Shown here piece by piece: positions 27,030 to 36,728 of a stretch of 64,000 nt of DNA; positions within the stretch are counted from its first letter, which is position 1, and each line of letters starts with the position of its first letter. The stretch lies in NCBI GenBank assembly GCA_050247435.1, contig JBFWUF010000020.1:59526-123525 (forward strand), written 5' to 3'. Position numbers and translations under genes: made by a program. The stretch comes from JAJVID01 sp050247435 (GTDB lineage: Bacteria > Acidobacteriota > Blastocatellia > RBC074). Under the pieces are notes generated by a model, which was not told the DNA's origin, made no database searches, and worked only from the letters and a program-made list of their open reading frames with translations.

Positions 27030-29576
27030 TTACGATTCCGCTGCTTTGGTCTTCGACCCGCGTTTGCCGCCTTTGCTTGCCGGCGCTTTCTTTGCCTCGG
27101 CCACTTCGCCGTTGATGGTCTTGTAATCGCAGCTTTCCTCGGAGCAGTAACGCACCGTCTCTTCCTTCTTGGCGTTGTATTTTTCCAGCAGGAACGGTTT
27201 GTTGCATTGGGGACAGGCTTCAGCCACCGGTTTGTCCCAGAAGACCGCGTCGCACTTCGGATATTCGGAGCAGCCGTAGAAGACTTTTCCGCGCCTCGAT
27301 TTTTTGACGATGATCTCGCCCTTGCAGCCTGCTTTCGGACACGGCACGCCCGTCGTCTCGCGCTTGATGAATTTGCATTCGGGGTAGCGTGAGCAGGCCG
27401 TGAATTCGCCGAACGGGCCTTGCCTGATGGCCAGTTGCGATTGGCATTCGGGGCATTGTTCTTCAAGCATTACTGGCGCGGCGGCCACGCCGGACTTCGT
27501 GATCTTGCGCGTGGTCTTGCATTCGGGGTAGCCGGTGCAAGCCAGGAATTGACCGAAACGCCCGCGCTTGAGCGTCATCGGCTTGCCGCATTTTTCGCAG
27601 GTTTCGTCGGCGTACGGATTCTCGGCTGCTTCGGTTGAGACTTCGCCCCCGCCATTCGCGGTTGCGGGCTTGGCCAACTCTCGCGTGTTTTTGCATTCAG
27701 GATAATTCGTACAGGCGAGGAATTGACCGAAGCGCCCGAACTTGATCGCCATCTTCGATCCGCACTTGTCGCAGACTTCGTCGGTGATGATCTCCTGCCG
27801 CTTCACGTCGCGCATGTGCTCCTGCGCGGTTTTCAAATCAACGGTGAACTTGTCGTAAAAGCCCCGCAGCGCCTGAGTCCAGGCCAGCTTGCCGTCTTCG
27901 ACTTCGTCAAGTTCCTCTTCCATCCGCGCCGTGTATTCGACAGCGAACAGGTCAGTGAAGCTTTCGATCAGCAGATCGTTGACGATCACGCCGAGTTCAG
28001 TCGGTCGGAACTTGCCTTCAAGCTTCTCGACGTACTCGCGGTCTTGAATGACCGACATAATCGAAGCGTAGGTCGAAGGCCGCCCGATGCCTTTTTCTTC
28101 GAGAGCCTTGACCAGCGTGGCTTCGGTGTAACGTGGAGGCGGCTCGGTGAAATGCTGATTGGGTGTTAGCGAGTTGAGTTTCAGCTCTTCGCCCTTCTCA
28201 ACCTTCGGCAATTTCGCCGCGCGCTCTTCATCTTCTTCGTCCTTCTCGTCCTTGCCTTCTTCGTAAACCGCGAGGAAGCCGTCGAACTTGAGCACAGAGC
28301 CTGTGGCGCGGAACAGGTATTTCGCGCCGGCGGAAATATCAATCGTGGTTTGATCGAAGATGGCCGGCATCATCTGCGACGCGACGAACCGCTGCCAGAT
28401 CAGGCGGTAGAGCGCCAATTCGTCTTTGTCCAGATACGGCGCCAGCTTGTCCGGTGTGCGGTCGGCGGCGGTTGGGCGGATCGCTTCGTGCGCGTCCTGC
28501 GCGTCCTTCTTCGAGCGGTAATGGATCGCTTTTTCGGGCAGGTAATTCGGGCCGTACTGTTTTGTGATGAAGTCGCGGACTTCGCCCAGCGCGCTTTCGG
28601 CGACGCGCGTCGAATCGGTGCGCATGTAGGTGATCAGACCGACCGCGCCCTCGCTGCCCAGATCTATGCCTTCATACAGCTTCTGCGCGATCTGCATCGT
28701 TCGCTTGGCCGTGAAGCGCAGCTTGCGCGAGGCTTCCTGTTGCAACTTCGAGGTTATGAACGGCGGGACGGGGTTGCGCTTTTTCTCTTTGGTCGTGACA
28801 TCGCTGACGACGTATTTCGCGCCGTTCAACTCATCAAGGATGTTCTTCGCCGTCTCTTCATCTTTTATATGAAACTCGGTCTTCTTTACGCCATCATCGA
28901 AGCCGGAAGTTTTGACCGTCAGCGATTCGATCTTGTAGAGCCGCGCGTCGAACGGCGGCGGCAGCTTGGCCGAGAGATTGGCGATGATTGACCAGTATTC
29001 GGTCTTGACGAAGGCCTGAATCTCGCGCTCGCGCTCGACGACCAGACGAACTGCGACGGTTTGAACGCGCCCGGCTGAAAGCCCGCGCCGGACTTTGTCC
29101 CACAGCAGCGGACTGACTTTATAGCCGACCAGACGGTCGAGCACGCGGCGCGCCTGCTGTGCGTCAACCAGATCGCCGTTGATTTTGCCGGGGTGATTGA
29201 AGGCGTCCTTGACCGCGTTTTTGGTGATCTCATTGAACATCACGCGGAAGATCGGTTTCTTCGCCATCCCGCGCGTGCCGGTAATCAACTCGGCGATGTG
29301 TCTGCCGATGGCTTCGCCTTCGCGGTCGGGGTCGGTTGCGACGTAAACGGTTTCAGCGTCCTTCGCCGCGTCCTTGATTTCTTTTACGACCTTCTCTTTG
29401 CCGGGCATCACTTCGTATGTTGGCTCGAAATTATTTTCGACATCCACTCCGAGGCCCTTCTTAGGCAAATCTTTGATATGGCCGACTGAGGCAATGACCT
29501 TGAAGTCCTTGCCAAGATACTTATTGATGGTTTTCGCCTTTGACGGCGACTCAACAATTACGAGTGATTTAGACAT
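27030..29576 (-). CDS. topA: DNA topoisomerase I
   Basis: Type IA topoisomerase (848 residues) that relaxes negative supercoils. The TOPRIM domain begins SLVIVESPSKAKTINKYLG, with DPDREGEA near 98. The active-site tyrosine is about residue 317 in GLITYMRTDSTR. The C terminus carries about five zinc fingers (CDKCGSKM...CTNYPEC, CEKCGKPM...CTGYPEC, CPECQSQL...CSRYPEC, CPKAGCKG...CSEYPKC and CPQCNKPF...C), then a basic lysine-rich tail. An insertion rich in Glu/Lys/Asp (EEGKDEKDEEDEER) lies near residue 445. Standalone gene read from the minus strand. Confidence 0.98.
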   Translation of the reverse strand: MSKSLVIVESPSKAKTINKYLGKDFKVIASVGHIKDLPKKGLGVDVENNFEPTYEVMPGKEKVVKEIKDAAKDAETVYVATDPDREGEAIGRHIAELITGTRGMAKKPIFRVMFNEITKNAVKDAFNHPGKINGDLVDAQQARRVLDRLVGYKVSPLLWDKVRRGLSAGRVQTVAVRLVVEREREIQAFVKTEYWSIIANLSAKLPPPFDARLYKIESLTVKTSGFDDGVKKTEFHIKDEETAKNILDELNGAKYVVSDVTTKEKKRNPVPPFITSKLQQEASRKLRFTAKRTMQIAQKLYEGIDLGSEGAVGLITYMRTDSTRVAESALGEVRDFITKQYGPNYLPEKAIHYRSKKDAQDAHEAIRPTAADRTPDKLAPYLDKDELALYRLIWQRFVASQMMPAIFDQTTIDISAGAKYLFRATGSVLKFDGFLAVYEEGKDEKDEEDEERAAKLPKVEKGEELKLNSLTPNQHFTEPPPRYTEATLVKALEEKGIGRPSTYASIMSVIQDREYVEKLEGKFRPTELGVIVNDLLIESFTDLFAVEYTARMEEELDEVEDGKLAWTQALRGFYDKFTVDLKTAQEHMRDVKRQEIITDEVCDKCGSKMAIKFGRFGQFLACTNYPECKNTRELAKPATANGGGEVSTEAAENPYADETCEKCGKPMTLKRGRFGQFLACTGYPECKTTRKITKSGVAAAPVMLEEQCPECQSQLAIRQGPFGEFTACSRYPECKFIKRETTGVPCPKAGCKGEIIVKKSRRGKVFYGCSEYPKCDAVFWDKPVAEACPQCNKPFLLEKYNAKKEETVRYCSEESCDYKTINGEVAEAKKAPASKGGKRGSKTKAAES

Positions 29577-29887
29577 AACTCATTCCAACAGGGTCTTTTC
29601 GCTGGCAAAAGCCGCGCGTCACTGCGCGGAGAACTCTGCCAGACGTTGCAAAAGGCGTATCAGATAACACGAACGCGGCGTTGAGTTCAAGCGGGGCGCC
29701 AGACTCGGAACAGCGCGAAGCCGCTGAAGCGAGCGTCTCACCGGCAAACGATGTAAAAACAAATTGAAGCTTGATTGGCCGATGACGCGGTTTGTCAGGC
29801 GGGACAAGTTGCCAAATTGTCCCACACCCAGGCTGAGCGATTACGAAAGTCTATTGCCCGTGGATGGAGTTGGGCGCAAGGGAAAAG
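29577..29887. other. Intergenic region between hisA and topA
   Basis: About 310 bases upstream of topA and downstream of hisA. It probably contains the topA promoter. A short inverted pair GGGACAAGTTGCCAAATTGTCCC near 29801-29822 could fold into a hairpin. No gene is seen. Confidence 0.4.
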
Positions 29888-30634
29888 CTACTCTTCTTCA
29901 TCGTCGTAACCATCCGCCGCGTCGAGAGCTTCTTCGAGCGTGAAGACTCCCTCGTAAAGCGCTTTGCCGATGATCACGCTGTCAACTCCGTATTCTTCAA
30001 GTTCATTCACCGCGTAGATATCGTCGAGCGACGCTACGCCGCCTGAAGCGGTGACTTTCAATCCGCTGGCTTCGGCGATGGCGCGCGTGGCTTCGATGTT
30101 GATGCCGGAGAGCATCCCGTCGCGCGCGATGTCGGTGTAGACGATGCGTTCGACGCCCATTTCGGCCACCCGCTGCGCGAATTCAATCGCCAGTATGTCC
30201 GAGAGTTTCTCCCAGCCGCGCAGAGCAACCTTGCCATCGCGAGCGTCAATGCCGACGACGATGGTCGAACCGAATTCGTCAACGATGTGCTGCAACAGCA
30301 CGGGGTTTTCAATCGCCGTGGTGCCGATGACGATGCGCGTCGCGCCCAGATCGTCGAGCCTGCGCACGTCGTCGAGCATCCGGACGCCGCCGCCGAACTG
30401 TACCGGAATATTTACCTCGTAGAGGATGCGTTCGAGCGCCTTCAAGTTCTCGGTGTCGTCCTCGCCGAGCGCGGCGTCAAGGTTGACGACGTGCAGCATC
30501 TCCGCGCCTTCGTCGTACCACCGTTTGGCGATCTTGACGGGATTTTCGGAATAGACCGTTTCAGCGGAAGCCTGCCCCTGGGAAAGCCGGACGCAGCGGC
30601 CGCCACGCAAATCAATGGCCGGGATGATGATCAT
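29888..30634 (-). CDS. hisA: Phosphoribosylformimino-5-aminoimidazole carboxamide ribotide isomerase
   Basis: HisA (248 residues) opens the ProFAR aminoaldose and isomerises it in histidine synthesis. The (beta/alpha)8 barrel starts MIIIPAIDLRGGRCVRL with catalytic Asp8; QFGGGVR, VVGIDARDGKVAL, the YTDIARDGM motif with the second catalytic Asp and ASGGVASLDD follow. A C-terminal acidic tail (DAADGYDDEEE) extends beyond the barrel. I use the ATG at 30634; a TTG at 30649 would add five residues. No other his gene is nearby. Confidence 0.96.
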   Translation of the reverse strand: MIIIPAIDLRGGRCVRLSQGQASAETVYSENPVKIAKRWYDEGAEMLHVVNLDAALGEDDTENLKALERILYEVNIPVQFGGGVRMLDDVRRLDDLGATRIVIGTTAIENPVLLQHIVDEFGSTIVVGIDARDGKVALRGWEKLSDILAIEFAQRVAEMGVERIVYTDIARDGMLSGINIEATRAIAEASGLKVTASGGVASLDDIYAVNELEEYGVDSVIIGKALYEGVFTLEEALDAADGYDDEEE

Positions 30635-30820
30635 GCGGATGTGATTCAAATGTTGGAGCGAACTGCTTTTGCATGCTCACTGGTGTTGTCTCGGAATTGT
30701 CCTAAAGAGTTAAGGACTGGATTGACCTTGTTAAATGATGAACCGGTTGTCAGGGCATTCGTCTGCGAACAACGCCGTAAATACTACTCAATTTGATTTT
30801 TCAGGCAAGGCTTTTGTTGC

Positions 30821-32323
30821 CTATTTCAAAATCTTCGCCAGGCGGCGGATTCCTTCCTGAATCCGCCGCTCGCTCAAACCAGCGTACCCGAGCACGAATT
30901 CATCACATGTAGTATCCGGGCGGTTTTTGCCCAGGTAGTAAAGACGCGCGCTTACAAGCCCGACCCCGGCCAGTCGCGCGCGCCGCTCGACCTCCTCATC
31001 GCTGAGTTTGCCGCTGAGCCTGATCATCAAATGCATCCCCGCGTTCTCGCCCATAATCCTCACACGATCTCCGAAGTGAATTTCGAGCGCGCGAACCAAC
31101 GTCTGACGCCGTCGGTCGTAAAGCGTCCGCATCCGGCGCAGGTGGCGTTCCCAATGACCTTCGTTGATGAAATCGGTCAGAACTCGCTGTTCGACCATCG
31201 GCGTCTGCCGGTCAGCCAGCCATTTCGCGCGCGCGGCGATGCGGGCCAGCGGCGCGGGCGCCACCAGATAACCAACGCGCAGCGCCGGGAAGAGCGCTTT
31301 TGAAAACGTTCCGGCGTAGATCACCGTGTCTCCGTTGGACAAACTCTGCAAGGCCGGGATCGGGTGCGAGCCGTAGCGGAACTCGCTGTCATAATCGTCC
31401 TCGACGATCATCGCTCCCATCTTTTCGGCCCACGCCAGCAAATCCAGCCTGCGTGACAACGTCAGCGTTGCTCCGGTGGGGAATTGGTGCGAAGGCGTGA
31501 CGTAGATTAATTTCAACCTGCCCTTCGACTTCAAAAACGTTTTTGAATTCAGCCTGTCGACGACGATTCCCGATTCGTCAACGGGCAAAGGCGTTAAATC
31601 GGCTCCCTGCGCCAGAAACGCCCGCCGCGCGCCCAGATAGCCTGGATTTTCGACTGCGACCTGGTCGCCGCGATCAATCAGCAGCTTCGCGATCAGATCG
31701 AGCGCCTGCTGCGAGCCGTTCACGATCACCACCTGATCGGCCTCGCAGGTGACGGCGCGCGAACGCCGAAGGTAGCCGGCTATCGCCTCGCGCAACGGCT
31801 CATAACCCTGCGAGCCGTCCGCGTAATCGAGCAACGACACGTCGTTCGCGCGGTAATGCCTGAGCAACAACCGCCGCCACAGATGCAAGGGGAATTCTTC
31901 GAGCGCGGGGCGACCATTTCTGAAACTGATCGGCGTTTCAGGTTCAGGAGGCTCGAATGGGACGATGTCCGTGATGCTGGCGCCGTAACGCGACAACTCG
32001 ATCTGGCGCCGGGCTTCCTGCCGCGCCGCCGCTGGCCGCGACGTTTCGACCGGACGGGTCTTCAACAATTCATCGGGCGTCTGGCAACCGACGAACGTTC
32101 CCGAACCGGTGGCCGCGCGCAGATAACCTTCGCTCAGAAGCTGTTCGTAACTTTGCGTAATCGTAGTCCGCGAAACGCCGAGCGATTGCGACAGCGCCCG
32201 CGTCGAAGGCACACGCTCGCCGGGCTTCAGCCGGCCCGCGAGAATCGCCCTGCGCAACTCTTCGTAAAGCTGTTTGTGCAGCGGCGTCGCGGAGCGTTGA
32301 TCGAGTGTGATTGCCAAATCCAT
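30821..32323 (-). CDS. MocR/PdxR-type PLP-dependent transcriptional regulator
   Basis: A 500-residue fusion of a GntR winged helix (1-80: LHKQLYEELRRAILAGRLKPG, VSRTTITQSYEQLLSEGYL) and a class I aminotransferase fold (120-490). The PLP lysine is in TFSKALFPALRVGYL, and DDYDSEFRYG carries the cofactor-binding aspartate. MocR regulators usually control vitamin B6 or amino-acid genes and often the adjacent divergent gene. Here no divergent gene is present, so the target is unknown. The upstream gap is filled by the palindrome at 32339-32428. Confidence 0.95.
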   Translation of the reverse strand: MDLAITLDQRSATPLHKQLYEELRRAILAGRLKPGERVPSTRALSQSLGVSRTTITQSYEQLLSEGYLRAATGSGTFVGCQTPDELLKTRPVETSRPAAARQEARRQIELSRYGASITDIVPFEPPEPETPISFRNGRPALEEFPLHLWRRLLLRHYRANDVSLLDYADGSQGYEPLREAIAGYLRRSRAVTCEADQVVIVNGSQQALDLIAKLLIDRGDQVAVENPGYLGARRAFLAQGADLTPLPVDESGIVVDRLNSKTFLKSKGRLKLIYVTPSHQFPTGATLTLSRRLDLLAWAEKMGAMIVEDDYDSEFRYGSHPIPALQSLSNGDTVIYAGTFSKALFPALRVGYLVAPAPLARIAARAKWLADRQTPMVEQRVLTDFINEGHWERHLRRMRTLYDRRRQTLVRALEIHFGDRVRIMGENAGMHLMIRLSGKLSDEEVERRARLAGVGLVSARLYYLGKNRPDTTCDEFVLGYAGLSERRIQEGIRRLAKILK

Positions 32324-32338
32324 AAATCATTTTATTGA

Positions 32339-32428
32339 GAAGACAGAAGGAGGAAGACAGAAGACAGAAGACAGAAGGTTTTGAGCTACCTTCTGCCTTC
32401 TGCCTTCCTCCTTCTGTCTTCTGTCTTC
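32339..32428. repeat. Intergenic palindrome, GACAGAAG-type arms
   Basis: The left arm is tandem GAAGACAGAAG units; the right arm is the complement CTTCTGTCTTC and CTTCTGCCTTC units, with a short TTTGAGCT centre. It ends at the stop codon (32430-32432) of the TIGR03437 protein gene and begins 16 bases from the MocR start. Confidence 0.9.
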
Positions 32429-32429
32429 C

Positions 32430-35015
32430 CTACCTGACGGCGAAAGTCACCTGCCTGCCTGGAATGCCGTTCCGCGAAATGACCAGCGTGTGCGAGCCTG
32501 AAGTGATGTTCGCCGGAAAGACTATGTTGAACTGGTTGAGTCCGGTGAAGCCTGGCGCGCGTCCGGCGTAATTGACCGTCGCCTGAGCGCCGTCAATCGT
32601 CGCCTGTGTGCTTCCGTTGGCGTTTCCGTCAACGTCGGTGACGTCCGCGCCCAGGCCCGTGCCGAAGACCGCGATGATGTTCGGCTGGCCGTTCGATTGT
32701 TTGGCGTTGAATGGCTCGCTCGCGCCGGTGAAGGCGTCAACAGCCGCTGCCGCTCCCGTGCCGCTCTGGTTGAGCGTAAAAATTGCGGGTGTGGCGGGGG
32801 CGATTTGGAAAGCGCCAGCGCGGATCAACTGGCCGTTGTTGAGCACTTCGATGAGCGCGGTTGACGAAGACACGGGGCCTGTCGTCGCCGTGATCGAGCG
32901 CGGAACCTGGAAATTGATCTGCGTCGGCGAGACGAAGAAGAGCGGCGCAAAGACACCATTGATGCGAACCTGCGTTCCGGCAAGCTGTGTCGGCAGCGGT
33001 TGCGAGGTGGCCGCCGCCGTCCCGCCGCTCAGCCCGTCGCCGAAAAGCGCGGAGATTTCGGCTGGCGAGAGTGTGAGTTGAAAGCTCGCAGCCGAAGTCG
33101 CCGCAATCGTGCGGGCCGTCGTCAGGTCAGCCAATCCCGTGTTGATCGTCCCCAGCCCGTCGGTTGATTGCCGGAAATAACTTTCCCACGCCAGGCGATA
33201 AAGCGTGACTTTGTTGAGAGTCGCCGCCGACGCTTGCGTGCCTTGTCGCGTGAGCAGCACGACCGCCGCGCGGAAGCTCTTCGGCGCCGTCGTCGAACTC
33301 GGATTGCGGGCGCCGTTGGCCTGAAGAATCTGATTGATGCTGACGTTCTGTTTGCCGCCGCTGGCGGTGACGTTCGGGAACGGATTGGATTCGCGCGTGG
33401 CGGCGGTCCCCGAAGGATTGGTGATGACGAATGTGTCAGGCACGTCCGAAGCCGGGCGCAATCCCATCAGGTATTGATCCAGCCGCGAATAGCCGTCAAT
33501 CAGGTTGATTGTGGTGAACGTGCCGGCGCCGTTGTCGCGCCAGACGTTGCCTTCGGCTGACGACGAACGCGGGGCCGCCAGACTGCTGATCGTTGATTCG
33601 ATGTTGAGGAAGAAGCTCCAGTGCGCGTCGTCGCGTCCTAGCAGCAGCGTATCGTTGCCCGGAAAGCTGACGTAAGAGAGCCAGCGATGCCCTTGCTCCT
33701 GACCCATGACCGAAAGCGCGTGGTTGGCGCCGAGGAATCGCGTCACCGGCGAGGCGGGGTAATCAGTGGAGATGTTGCTCAGATTGAGAATGCCCTGGAT
33801 GCGCTGGCTGTTGATGCTCGACGCGTCGGGAGAGGCTCCGGTGGGCGATCCGATGCCGGTGGCGTCATTCCGAATCGGCAGATAGAAAGCGAAAGCGCCG
33901 CCCAGGCTGAAATTGAAGTCGGTGATCAGATAAACGAAGTCGTAAACATCGCGGTTCGGGTGCGTGGCGTAAAAAGCCTGAACCGCTCCGACAGTGTCAA
34001 CAATCACATCGGTCGAGAAGAACTCCGCGACGGGCGCAGTGAACAAAGACGAGGGCGGAGAGTTCAAATTGACAATCGTTGGAACGCTTGACGAGTTTCC
34101 GGGCGTGACGCCCGCGAGCGCCTGCGAAGTCAGTTGCGCGGATTCGTAGGCGCAGACGATCCGCCCGGTGTTGAAGAGCGTGACCTGGAAACGATGAACG
34201 CCATTATCCACCGTTGGATCGTTCGGGAAATCGCGGATGTTGTTCCAGGTGACCACCACGCGGTCTGCGTCTTTGCGGATGAAGACGCCATTGCCGCCGG
34301 TCGTTTGAGAAGCCCGCGCGTCCAGATCGTGCCAGTAAGGCGCGATGCGCGGCAACCCTTGCTGAAATTCGGTCAGCGAGGCGATTGAGCTGACCGCGCC
34401 GTCGTCGAACTCCGACTGGCTTACGCTTCCGGGACGAAACGTCAGATTGCCGTTGCTCGAAACGGCGACGCTCGAAAAGGTCGAGCCGAAGAAATTGAAG
34501 CTGAACCCCAGGTCTTGAATGATGTAAGCGTCGTCGCCCGGATCAGCCCCCTGTTTTGGATTGACGGCAGGCGCGATGGTCAGATCGAGCTTCGAGCCGA
34601 GATTGTTATCGAACACGGCGTTTGCGGCGGTGATTCCGTAGCCGGCAATCCCCGGCGCGAATTGCACGGAGCGCCCATTCAGGTCGAATGGGTTCGACGG
34701 GATGATCAGCCTGCCGTCGTCCTGAATCACCGAAATGTCGTTGATGTCCTGATTGATAAAGTCAGCGGCCAGCGCATTGGTCTGTTCCAGCCGCTGCTGG
34801 TTGACCTGATGCCAGACCCAGGCCTCGCGCGCGATCCGGTCGCGGCTCAACCCTTTCTTCTTCTCGCCGTCATCGTGCATGAAGGCCGCCGCGTGTCTGG
34901 CGGCGAGCCGTTTGTTTGTTTGGACTGAAGGTCTCGAGATTAACGCGGGAGCGAAAAAAGCGAGGATCAGCGCAACGACGAACCATCGCCGCGCGCGGGA
35001 ATCAAGGTAGAACAT
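32430..35015 (-). CDS. Large secreted protein: nidogen-like and metallopeptidase-like regions with C-terminal TIGR03437 domain
   Basis: An 861-residue exported protein with N-terminal signal (WFVVALILAFFAPALIS). Residues 145-300 resemble a nidogen-type region (FNFFGSTFSSVAVSSNGNLTF, FDDGAVSSIASL). Around 420-540 it has VMGQEQGHRWLSYV, GRDDAHWSFFLN and GYSRLDQYLMGLRP, the order seen in a group of acidobacterial surface metallopeptidase-like proteins. The zinc motif reads QEQGH instead of HExxH, so catalysis is doubtful. Residues 640-861 form the TIGR03437 domain (VRINGVFAPLFFVSPTQINFQVP, GTGLGADVTDVDG). The palindrome at 32339 begins right after its stop. Probably extracellular; role unknown. 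Confidence 0.85.
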   Translation of the reverse strand: MFYLDSRARRWFVVALILAFFAPALISRPSVQTNKRLAARHAAAFMHDDGEKKKGLSRDRIAREAWVWHQVNQQRLEQTNALAADFINQDINDISVIQDDGRLIIPSNPFDLNGRSVQFAPGIAGYGITAANAVFDNNLGSKLDLTIAPAVNPKQGADPGDDAYIIQDLGFSFNFFGSTFSSVAVSSNGNLTFRPGSVSQSEFDDGAVSSIASLTEFQQGLPRIAPYWHDLDARASQTTGGNGVFIRKDADRVVVTWNNIRDFPNDPTVDNGVHRFQVTLFNTGRIVCAYESAQLTSQALAGVTPGNSSSVPTIVNLNSPPSSLFTAPVAEFFSTDVIVDTVGAVQAFYATHPNRDVYDFVYLITDFNFSLGGAFAFYLPIRNDATGIGSPTGASPDASSINSQRIQGILNLSNISTDYPASPVTRFLGANHALSVMGQEQGHRWLSYVSFPGNDTLLLGRDDAHWSFFLNIESTISSLAAPRSSSAEGNVWRDNGAGTFTTINLIDGYSRLDQYLMGLRPASDVPDTFVITNPSGTAATRESNPFPNVTASGGKQNVSINQILQANGARNPSSTTAPKSFRAAVVLLTRQGTQASAATLNKVTLYRLAWESYFRQSTDGLGTINTGLADLTTARTIAATSAASFQLTLSPAEISALFGDGLSGGTAAATSQPLPTQLAGTQVRINGVFAPLFFVSPTQINFQVPRSITATTGPVSSSTALIEVLNNGQLIRAGAFQIAPATPAIFTLNQSGTGAAAAVDAFTGASEPFNAKQSNGQPNIIAVFGTGLGADVTDVDGNANGSTQATIDGAQATVNYAGRAPGFTGLNQFNIVFPANITSGSHTLVISRNGIPGRQVTFAVR

Positions 35016-35094
35016 ACTGCCTCCAGGATTTTCATGTTTTTTTCTGAGGGATTCGTCTCAGGCTTGAGCGTTTAGGGGGGCGTGAATTGTTCAG

Positions 35095-35132
35095 GAGTTT
35101 TCCCCGGAAGCCGGAGCTTCCGGGGAAAACTC
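35095..35132. repeat. Perfect 17-bp palindrome between the secreted protein and esterase genes
   Basis: GAGTTTTCCCCGGAAGC, a CGGA loop, then the exact complement GCTTCCGGGGAAAACTC. It lies nine bases after the esterase stop codon and can act as a transcription terminator hairpin on RNA, although no clear U run follows in the direction of transcription. Confidence 0.9.
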
Positions 35133-35140
35133 CCGACCGA

Positions 35141-36685
35141 TTATTGATTGCCAGTCGCCGACGCAGCCTTCGCCGCGCCTTTCGGCTGGCGTTTGTGAGC
35201 GTCGAACCAGTCGAAGATGTCCTTGAACGCGGGCACGACGATGTTGCTGTGATTGCCGCCGGGGACTTCGATGTATTTGATCTTGATGCCGAGCGCCTCG
35301 CCGGCTTTGACCATTCTGCGCGATTCACTAACCGGCACGGTCGGGTCTTTGTCGCCGTGAACGACGATCCAGGGGACGAGCGTGATCGCTTTGAGCCTGA
35401 GTATGGTCTGTGGCATTCCGCCGCCCGCAATCGGCCCAATCGCCGCGAACAGGGCGGGATTGTTGACCGCGATTGCCCAACTTCCGTACCCGCCCATCGA
35501 ATGACCCATCAGGTAGACGCGGTCGTCGTCAACCGAGAACTCGCGCTTCATTTCCTTGATCACGTCCAGCACGTCGCGCTCCGCATTGCCGATGTACATC
35601 GAAGTCGGCTGGCGGCCTTTCGGGCAGGCTACGATGTAGCCGCGCTCTTCGGCGATGCGGCGGATCAGGCCGTTGTCGTAACCGGCGAAGAAGCTGTTTT
35701 CGTTGCCGCCCATTCCGTGCAGCGCCACGACCATCGGCCATTTCTTCTTCGCGTCGTAATTTGTGGGAACGTAGAACCGATAAGGCTGCAATGTGTCGTC
35801 AACCGCCGAGCGGTAGGCCCAGTGGATGTCGCCGCGTTTTGCGCGCAGCGGATGTTCGCCTTTGGCGATTTGATCGAGCAACGCCGAAGCGTTCGCAAGC
35901 GCGGCCTTCACGTCAGTGCGCGCGACCGGTAGTTGACCGGTGTTGACCAGATCAATCATAGAAGCCTGGTATTCGACGGCGGGCATCGCGAGCAGCAGGT
36001 CATCTTTTTTGCTCTCATTTAGTTTCGCCGCGACCGAAGCCGCGCGGGTTTTGAGCGCCGCGGCCTGGGCGTTCAATCCTCGGGCGATGCGGACGGCGGC
36101 GGATTTGACCACGGGTTCGCCTTCTTTCGGTTTCAACGTCAGCGCGAGTTGATAATCACCGTCCGCCAAATCAGGGATCGCGGCTTCGATTGAAACGGAC
36201 TTGATGAAGTCAGGCTCGACCTCGCCCAAACTCTTCAACTCCTTTTCGACGCTCTGCTTGTCTTTCAGCGAGATCGAGCCGCCAAGCTTGCCCGCGATCG
36301 CTTCGTCGAGTGTGAAAATCTGCGAGATCGTGATCCGAGCGGCGTCGCCCGGATCGAACACGACACGTTCGAGCTTCATTTGCAGCGCCGTGCTCATCGC
36401 GGTCGAGGGCGTCCACGGCTGGTTGCGCATCAACGCCATCCCGTGCGAGTAATGCTTGATTGCCTCGCCATATTTCTGATTGCTGGTCGCCGCTCTGGCC
36501 TTCGCTTCTAATTCTTCGATCAGCTTGCGCTTCTCTTCGCTCATCTGCGCGGTGTTTTTCAACGAGCGGAATCCGACCGAAAGAAAAAGCGACTGCCCGG
36601 CGTCCTGCGACAGGGCCGGACGGGCGAGAAACAGCGACAGCGCGAAAATCAACGCCGCCGAGAAACGAACTTTTCGATCTTTCAT
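35141..36685 (-). CDS. Secreted alpha/beta hydrolase (PHB-depolymerase/prolyl-oligopeptidase-like esterase)
   Basis: A 514-residue exported enzyme. Signal peptide about 1-25 (FSAALIFALSLFLARPALS). The N-terminal half is helical and of unknown fold. The hydrolase domain spans about 275-505: VPTNYDAKKKWPMVVALHGMGG (oxyanion loop), nucleophile elbow YLMGHSMGGYGSW, VVHGDKDPTVPVSESRRM with the acid and PGGNHSNIVV with the catalytic histidine. The start at 36685 has AGGAG seven bases upstream. It follows an SDR gene by 43 bases. The partial gene at 1-624 may be a relative. Substrate unknown. Confidence 0.88.
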   Translation of the reverse strand: MKDRKVRFSAALIFALSLFLARPALSQDAGQSLFLSVGFRSLKNTAQMSEEKRKLIEELEAKARAATSNQKYGEAIKHYSHGMALMRNQPWTPSTAMSTALQMKLERVVFDPGDAARITISQIFTLDEAIAGKLGGSISLKDKQSVEKELKSLGEVEPDFIKSVSIEAAIPDLADGDYQLALTLKPKEGEPVVKSAAVRIARGLNAQAAALKTRAASVAAKLNESKKDDLLLAMPAVEYQASMIDLVNTGQLPVARTDVKAALANASALLDQIAKGEHPLRAKRGDIHWAYRSAVDDTLQPYRFYVPTNYDAKKKWPMVVALHGMGGNENSFFAGYDNGLIRRIAEERGYIVACPKGRQPTSMYIGNAERDVLDVIKEMKREFSVDDDRVYLMGHSMGGYGSWAIAVNNPALFAAIGPIAGGGMPQTILRLKAITLVPWIVVHGDKDPTVPVSESRRMVKAGEALGIKIKYIEVPGGNHSNIVVPAFKDIFDWFDAHKRQPKGAAKAASATGNQ

Positions 36686-36728
36686 CTCCATTCTCCTCTG
36701 GGTTCCGTGTCCCAAGACCAGCTTCTGT

